A stretch of 8,939 bases of DNA from Bacillota bacterium (GTDB lineage Bacteria; Bacillota_A; Clostridia; Tissierellales; Peptoniphilaceae): the NCBI GenBank assembly GCA_023418535.1, contig JAEZZN010000079.1:1-8939 (forward strand), written 5' to 3'. The position numbers were made by a program, and so were the translations under genes. Below, one piece after another: positions 6,178 through 8,939 of this stretch (position 1 is its first letter; each line of letters begins with the position of its first letter). Under the pieces are notes generated by a model. It made no database searches. It was not told where the DNA came from and saw nothing but the letters and a program-made list of their open reading frames with translations.

Positions 6178-6636
6178 TTAGTCTAAATATTGTATAAAAA
6201 ATGGAAGTTCACAAATCTTGGCAGATTTAATACTTTCATAAAAGTGATTTGCATTTTCATTTGTGGCTCTTATTAATCTAATTTCATCAATATTATGTTT
6301 AACACAATCTCTAGCCATTTCATTAAATAATTTTTTCGCTATCCCTTTATTCCTATTCTCCGGTAATACATATAACCAATCAACATAACATATTCTATAT
6401 CCATCCTGAAAACAAGAATAAAAATGATATTCTATTCTTCCGATAACTTTATCTTCATACATAGCCAATATTGAAGAACTTCTTTTTATTAATTCATCAT
6501 CCAATCTTTTATAAAGTTCTTCTTTATTTATATCTGATGAACACATAAGTTCTGGTTCCAATTTAGTAGCTAATAATAAATAATTAAAATATTTATTAAA
6601 ATTATCTTTGTTTAGCTTCTCAAAAGTATATTCCAT
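6178..6636 (-). CDS. GNAT-family N-acetyltransferase
   Basis: A 152-residue protein of the usual GNAT length. The acetyl-CoA binding motif is RNKGIAKKLF (95-104; R/QxxGxA), preceded by the beta strand VDWLYVLPENR. NENANHFYES (126-135) matches the typical C-terminal N..A..FYE helix. An N-terminal helix pair and ILAMYEDKVIGRIEYHF (56-72) complete the fold. The family moves acetyl from acetyl-CoA to an amine; the substrate (amino acid, antibiotic, protein N-terminus or other) cannot be told. GAGGTG precedes the ATG at a good distance. It lies 41 bases after the Nudix gene and is probably co-transcribed with it; I see no clear terminator after it. Confidence 0.88.
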   Translation of the reverse strand: MEYTFEKLNKDNFNKYFNYLLLATKLEPELMCSSDINKEELYKRLDDELIKRSSSILAMYEDKVIGRIEYHFYSCFQDGYRICYVDWLYVLPENRNKGIAKKLFNEMARDCVKHNIDEIRLIRATNENANHFYESIKSAKICELPFFIQYLD

Positions 6637-6677
6637 AATTCACCTCATTGATATCAGTTAAACTTATATATTTATTT

Positions 6678-7163
6678 TTAACACCTTTCATCGGTAATGA
6701 TATGACGAACTCCGGTATGATTAGATTGAAGGTATTCTTTCATAAATGATGGATAGGCATTATATTTTTCAAGCTCATCAATTGGTATCCAGTGCATAGA
6801 CTCTTTTACTCCCCCTTTAGTAAGGCTATGGCTATTAAGATTCTTATTGCCCTTTGGTTTCATCATGTAATAAAAGGCAATCTCATGGCAATCGACACCT
6901 GTTAAATCAGAACTTCCGACAAAGAAATTCTCATGTATCACGGCAAGATGGTCTACCTCATATTCAACACCTGTTTCTTCAAAAACTTCCCTTTTTACAG
7001 CTTCTTCCGATGTTTCTCCTAAATGGACTCCTCCGCCTATAGAGTAGTAATAATCACCAACGTCATTTCCTGCAAATAAGACGCAATTATCTTCGACTAT
7101 AATTGCTGCAGCCCTATATCTGAACCACTTATTTCCTTTTCTAAAACCACAATCATGCTCCAT
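6678..7163 (-). CDS. Nudix hydrolase
   Basis: A 161-residue protein with a complete Nudix box at residues 44-66: G-x5-E (E50)-x7-REVFEETGV. This gives the metal-binding Glu residues needed to cleave a nucleoside diphosphate linked to another group. The N-terminus (FRYRAAAIIVEDNCVLFAGN) is the usual first strand pair, and HWIPIDELEKY is the conserved end strand and helix. The substrate cannot be read from the sequence: house-cleaning of oxidised dNTPs, ADP-ribose or a nucleotide sugar are all possible. GGGAG lies six bases before the ATG. It is the first gene of a pair with the acetyltransferase; its promoter is not obvious. Confidence 0.9.
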   Translation of the reverse strand: MEHDCGFRKGNKWFRYRAAAIIVEDNCVLFAGNDVGDYYYSIGGGVHLGETSEEAVKREVFEETGVEYEVDHLAVIHENFFVGSSDLTGVDCHEIAFYYMMKPKGNKNLNSHSLTKGGVKESMHWIPIDELEKYNAYPSFMKEYLQSNHTGVRHIITDERC

Positions 7164-7346
7164 CTTTATCTCCCTTAAAATCTAATTTATCTTATCTAAT
7201 ATCCTATTCATACTATTAATCTATTTGCTATTGTTTCACTTCACTCTGTTCGTGAAAGCAGGGTTAGGGCTTCAGTGGTCCCGACTTAACCGCTCAGCTA
7301 CGGCTTCGCCTTGCTTTGCGGAGCCCTCTCACATGGACGTTGCTAT

Positions 7347-7381
7347 ATTGATTGTTGCGGAACTAGTCCCTTACAATCAAT
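7347..7381. repeat. Perfect 9-bp inverted repeat in the GC-rich island
   Basis: ATTGATTGT at 7347-7355 faces ACAATCAAT at 7373-7381 across a 17-base loop. The loop itself contains the near-palindrome GGAACTAGTCCC. No T run follows on either strand, so it is not a terminator. A protein-binding site or an RNA stem is more likely. Confidence 0.7.
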
Positions 7382-7438
7382 GCAAGCGTCTCGACATGGC
7401 TCGAGTCTACACTATGGATAAAAAGTCCATTTTTACTT

Positions 7439-7537
7439 TTTCGCAAACATATCATAGGCTTTTTTAGCATTTTTCTCGTATTGGCAAACATACAATAATG
7501 GTTTTTATAATAGTACGTATTCGGAAACATATCAATA
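7439..7537. repeat. Three degenerate direct repeats of about 40 bp
   Basis: The motif GCAAACAT or GGAAACAT with similar flanks occurs at 7443, 7484 and 7523 (spacing 41 and 39). Units two and three share CGTATTNGNAAACATA. On the minus strand the repeats encode similar short peptides (IDMFPNT, YCMFANT and, in another frame, YDMFAKK-stop). They could be iteron-like sites or the tail of a lost repeat-coding gene. Confidence 0.45.
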
Positions 7538-7567
7538 TATTTCATCTTTAAATTTAGAACGAAAAAA

Positions 7568-8140
7568 TTAATATAACTTTTTTATTCCTTTATCAGCAAT
7601 TTTCTCTAAAGACATCAACTGTCTCTTTGCTAAATTCCTTAGTTCGATCATTCTATCCTTTTGATTCATACCTTTTTCAATCATAATAGAATTATAGCTT
7701 TCCATATTTGCTAAAACCAATAACTCTTCTAAGCTGGCATAATCCCTTATATTCCCTTTTAAATCGGGGTTCTCTTCTCTCCACTCTTTGGCTCTTTTAT
7801 TGAATAAAGAGACATTAAACATATCCGCTTCACTTGCATATTCAAAAACAAGTTGTGAATCGGTTAAGTCTTTCAATAAATGTTCTTTGATAGCATCTGT
7901 ATGAATTTTATAATTAATTTTAGAGATTTCTCTATGTAAATTCCAACTAAGAGATAGATTTGAACTTTCATCTAATTTCAGTCTCTTGTAATCTTGAATT
8001 ATGTAGAGCTTAAATTCTGCAGAAATCCAAGAAGCAAACTCCATAGCAATGTCACTGTGAGCATATGTACCACCATATCTTCCAGATTTTGATACGATTC
8101 CAATTGCGTTGGTTGATTCAATCCATTTTTTAGGTGTCAT
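7568..8140 (-). CDS. KilA-N protein, C-terminal fragment
   Basis: A 190-codon frame from an internal ATG (MTPKKWIESTNAIGIVSKSG). The four codons upstream (NRFI) belong to the same protein and no Shine-Dalgarno precedes the ATG, so this is the downstream half of the interrupted gene. It carries the conserved RYGGTYAHSDIAMEFASWIS core of KilA-N and the helical tail. Confidence 0.55.
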   Translation of the reverse strand: MTPKKWIESTNAIGIVSKSGRYGGTYAHSDIAMEFASWISAEFKLYIIQDYKRLKLDESSNLSLSWNLHREISKINYKIHTDAIKEHLLKDLTDSQLVFEYASEADMFNVSLFNKRAKEWREENPDLKGNIRDYASLEELLVLANMESYNSIMIEKGMNQKDRMIELRNLAKRQLMSLEKIADKGIKKLY

Positions 8141-8152
8141 TATAAACCTATT

Positions 8153-8404
8153 TTAACCCGCTTCATTTCTAAACGTGTCGAATTGCACACGGTTAAAATC
8201 AGGATTGTTAAGAGCCTCCCATAATCCAATAAACTCTAATGTATTTCTATTTCTCATCCAGTTTTGAATTACAAATCTAGGATCATCATCGTTCTTATAC
8301 TTCGCAATATCAGTTAAACTAATATAATCATTTTTAAAATCTTCAGTGTAAACTTCTATCGAAAATCCCTGAGCTTGAATAGTATCTTTTTTTATCTTTG
8401 ACAT
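8153..8404 (-). CDS. KilA-N protein, N-terminal fragment
   Basis: The intact 83-codon frame before the TAA. It holds YISLTDIAK and NWMRNRNTLEFIGLWEAL, the first part of the KilA-N DNA-binding fold, but lacks the second half of the domain, so it is probably not functional alone. A longer version from an ATG at 8414-8416 is possible, but that ATG overlaps the ribosome site. Confidence 0.55.
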   Translation of the reverse strand: MSKIKKDTIQAQGFSIEVYTEDFKNDYISLTDIAKYKNDDDPRFVIQNWMRNRNTLEFIGLWEALNNPDFNRVQFDTFRNEAG

Positions 8405-8447
8405 TTTTTCCTCCATTATTATAAAACAATTTCTTACCTTTTATTTG

Positions 8448-8472
8448 AACTGTTTCAATTTCCGAAACAGTT
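8448..8472. promoter_or_regulatory. Inverted repeat, candidate operator of the KilA-N gene
   Basis: A perfect 9-bp inverted repeat, AACTGTTTC (8448-8456) and GAAACAGTT (8464-8472), with a 7-base centre. It lies between the candidate promoter and the KilA-N start, where a bound repressor would block transcription. No T tract follows, so it is not a terminator. The arms suit a dimeric helix-turn-helix regulator; which one is unknown. Confidence 0.55.
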
Positions 8473-8487
8473 GGAGCTGTCAATGGT

Positions 8488-8496
8488 ATTATATCA
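8488..8496 (-). promoter_or_regulatory. Extended -10 promoter candidate for the KilA-N gene
   Basis: TGATATAAT on the minus strand is a perfect extended -10 element; no good -35 lies 16-18 bases upstream. Transcription would start near 8481, just ahead of the inverted repeat at 8448-8472. A lone TTGACA (8479-8484) has no matching -10. Confidence 0.4.
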
Positions 8497-8555
8497 TTTA
8501 TTAAACATTTGTTCTTAGAAAATGCTCTTGATAATTCGATTTAACAAAATAAATA

Positions 8556-8596
8556 ATTGGCACCATTTATAAATCTAACTTAAAAATGATGCCAAT
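8556..8596 (-). terminator. Terminator after the HIT-family gene
   Basis: On the minus strand ATTGGCATCATTT (8584-8596) pairs over all 13 positions, one a G-U pair, with AAATGGTGCCAAT (8556-8568) across a 15-base loop. TATTTATTTTGTT follows. It lies just past the stop codon at 8608 and separates the HIT gene from the KilA-N gene. Confidence 0.75.
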
Positions 8597-8607
8597 ACAA
8601 AATATAA

Positions 8608-8939
8608 TTAGTTATTAAATATTTTATTAAGTTCAGCTAATAGCTTCTCTTTTAATGCCATTAATTCAGTATCTGATGGACGATTCGAATCACTATACAT
8701 TAATTCCATAGGATACCACCAAACCGGACCTTTTCCTTTATTACCATAGTTTTCTATATCACCCACTACCCTTGGAAATAAATGCCAATGTAGATGTGAA
8801 TCTCCATTACCAAGTAGTTCATAGTTAATTTTATCTGCATTAAAACCTTTATATACAGCCTCTCCTACTAATGACATTTCTTCTAAGAATTTCAATTTAA
8901 AATTCTTTTCTAATTCAAAAAGTTCTGTCTTATGTTGTT
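8608..8939 (-). CDS. HIT-family protein (5' end beyond right edge)
   Basis: The frame is open to the right edge: before LKFLEEMSLVGEAVYKGF it reads QHKTELFELEKNFK, so a TTG at 8893-8895 is an internal Leu codon, not the start. The histidine triad is HLHWHLFPR, matching H-x-H-x-H-x-x, the nucleotide phosphate-binding active site in which the middle His forms the covalent intermediate. ADKINYELLGNGDSH before it is typical of the family. The C-terminal segment GPVWWYPMELMYSDSNRPSD resembles extended HIT proteins. About 110 codons are visible and perhaps 30 are missing. Members hydrolyse or transfer nucleotides such as adenosine 5'-phosphoramidate or dinucleoside polyphosphates; the substrate here is not known. 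Confidence 0.85.
   Translation of the reverse strand, partial: QHKTELFELEKNFKLKFLEEMSLVGEAVYKGFNADKINYELLGNGDSHLHWHLFPRVVGDIENYGNKGKGPVWWYPMELMYSDSNRPSDTELMALKEKLLAELNKIFNN

Larger units (their letters stand above)
7164..7567. other. Non-coding region with a GC-rich, hairpin-rich island
   Basis: About 400 bases between the KilA-N and Nudix genes. In 7251-7340, 53 of 90 bases are G or C, sharply above the AT-rich flanks. Inverted repeats follow one another: TTTCAC/GTGAAA (7234-7257), AGGGCTTC/GGAGCCCT (7266-7327, one G-T pair), a nested GGCTTCGC/GCGGAGCC, a perfect ATTGATTGT/ACAATCAAT (7347-7381), CTCGA/TCGAG (7390-7405) and ATGGA/TCCAT followed by T-rich sequence on the plus strand (7414-7441). 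The open frames that cross it (plus 7225-7467, minus 7363-7545) have no ribosome site and no family resemblance. It may be a structured RNA, a transfer-origin-like site or a mobile-element remnant. I do not recognise it. Confidence 0.55.
7568..8404 (-). pseudogene. KilA-N domain protein gene, split by an in-frame stop
   Basis: Residues 1-83 and the rest are in the same frame, separated only by a TAA at 8153-8155: FRNEAG-stop-NRFIMTPKKWIE. A single base change (for example TTA to TAA) would explain it. The repaired product is 278 residues. KilA-N marks are YISLTDIAK, RFVIQNWMRNRNTLEFIGLWE and, after the stop, SGRYGGTYAHSDIAMEF, ASWISAEFKLYIIQDYKRLK. A helical C-terminal region follows (RMIELRNLAKRQLMSLEKIA). 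The family binds DNA and is common in phages, plasmids and integrated elements; in phages it is often an antirepressor. GGAGG lies six bases before the ATG at 8402-8404; an upstream ATG at 8416 overlaps that site and is unlikely. If TAA is real, re-initiation at 8140 would be needed for the second half. Confidence 0.82.

Noticed and set aside
7225..7467. 80-codon plus-strand ORF over the GC-rich island
   Set aside because: No ribosome site, odd composition and a frame running through many inverted repeats. It is better explained by structured non-coding DNA.
7363..7545. 60-codon minus-strand ORF (MKYIDMFPNTYYYKNH start)
   Set aside because: No Shine-Dalgarno. The frame crosses the degenerate 40-bp repeats and part of the hairpin island. 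No family is recognisable, though it may hold remnants of a lost gene.
1..8939. CRISPR array, tRNA or rRNA genes, insertion-sequence transposase
   Set aside because: No regularly spaced repeats with unique spacers, no tRNA cloverleaf and no transposase motif was seen on either strand. The 7439-7537 repeats are too few and too degenerate for CRISPR.

Overview
The window is an AT-rich, Gram-positive (Firmicutes-type) chromosomal segment. Purine-rich Shine-Dalgarno sequences (GGAGG and variants) precede most genes, poly-A and poly-T tracts are frequent, TTTACA/TTGATT plus TATAAT promoters and U-tract terminators can be seen, and one gene has a lipoprotein signal. A low-GC anaerobe of the Clostridia/Tissierellia kind is a reasonable inference, but no rRNA or other marker is present to fix the genus. 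Every gene I can support is read leftwards (minus strand).

Right to left, in the direction of transcription: a HIT-family hydrolase/transferase runs in from beyond the right edge and ends at a good hairpin terminator (8556-8596). A KilA-N-domain gene (7568-8404) follows. It has an extended -10 promoter and a perfect inverted repeat in its leader, but an in-frame TAA splits it. Next is a 400-base non-coding stretch (7164-7567) with degenerate 40-bp repeats and a strikingly GC-rich, hairpin-rich island. A Nudix hydrolase and a GNAT acetyltransferase form a pair (7163-6178). An AAA_14/DUF4143 ATPase with a PD-(D/E)XK-like C-terminus (4712-5932) is preceded by two copies of a perfect 30-bp repeat, each carrying a TATAAT box, and is followed by a strong terminator.

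Further left is a heavily decayed pseudogene (4191-4557). A probable three-gene operon follows: nucleoside phosphorylase, PPC/DUF296 protein and a small membrane-anchored protein (3854-2152), ending at a terminator (2113-2141). The last cluster is a small lipoprotein gene, a gamma-glutamylcyclotransferase-like gene and a CpXC-domain gene (2044-470), ending at a terminator (317-368). At the left edge, the start of a secreted protein is driven by a near-consensus promoter.

The most notable feature is the number of interrupted genes. Four reading frames are broken: the CpXC gene by a -1 shift in an A5 run, the lipoprotein gene by a +1 shift in an A6 run, the KilA-N gene by an in-frame stop, and the 4191-4557 gene by two shifts and a stop. 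In each case a continuous protein can be read across the lesion. The two homopolymer cases could be sequencing errors or phase-variable tracts. The KilA-N stop and the multiply broken gene look like real decay in accessory DNA. I see no complete novel multi-gene defence or biosynthetic system. The best candidates for undescribed biology are the GC-rich structured island, the duplicated promoter/operator repeat upstream of the ATPase, and the tiny leader ORF inside a hairpin ahead of the lipoprotein gene.
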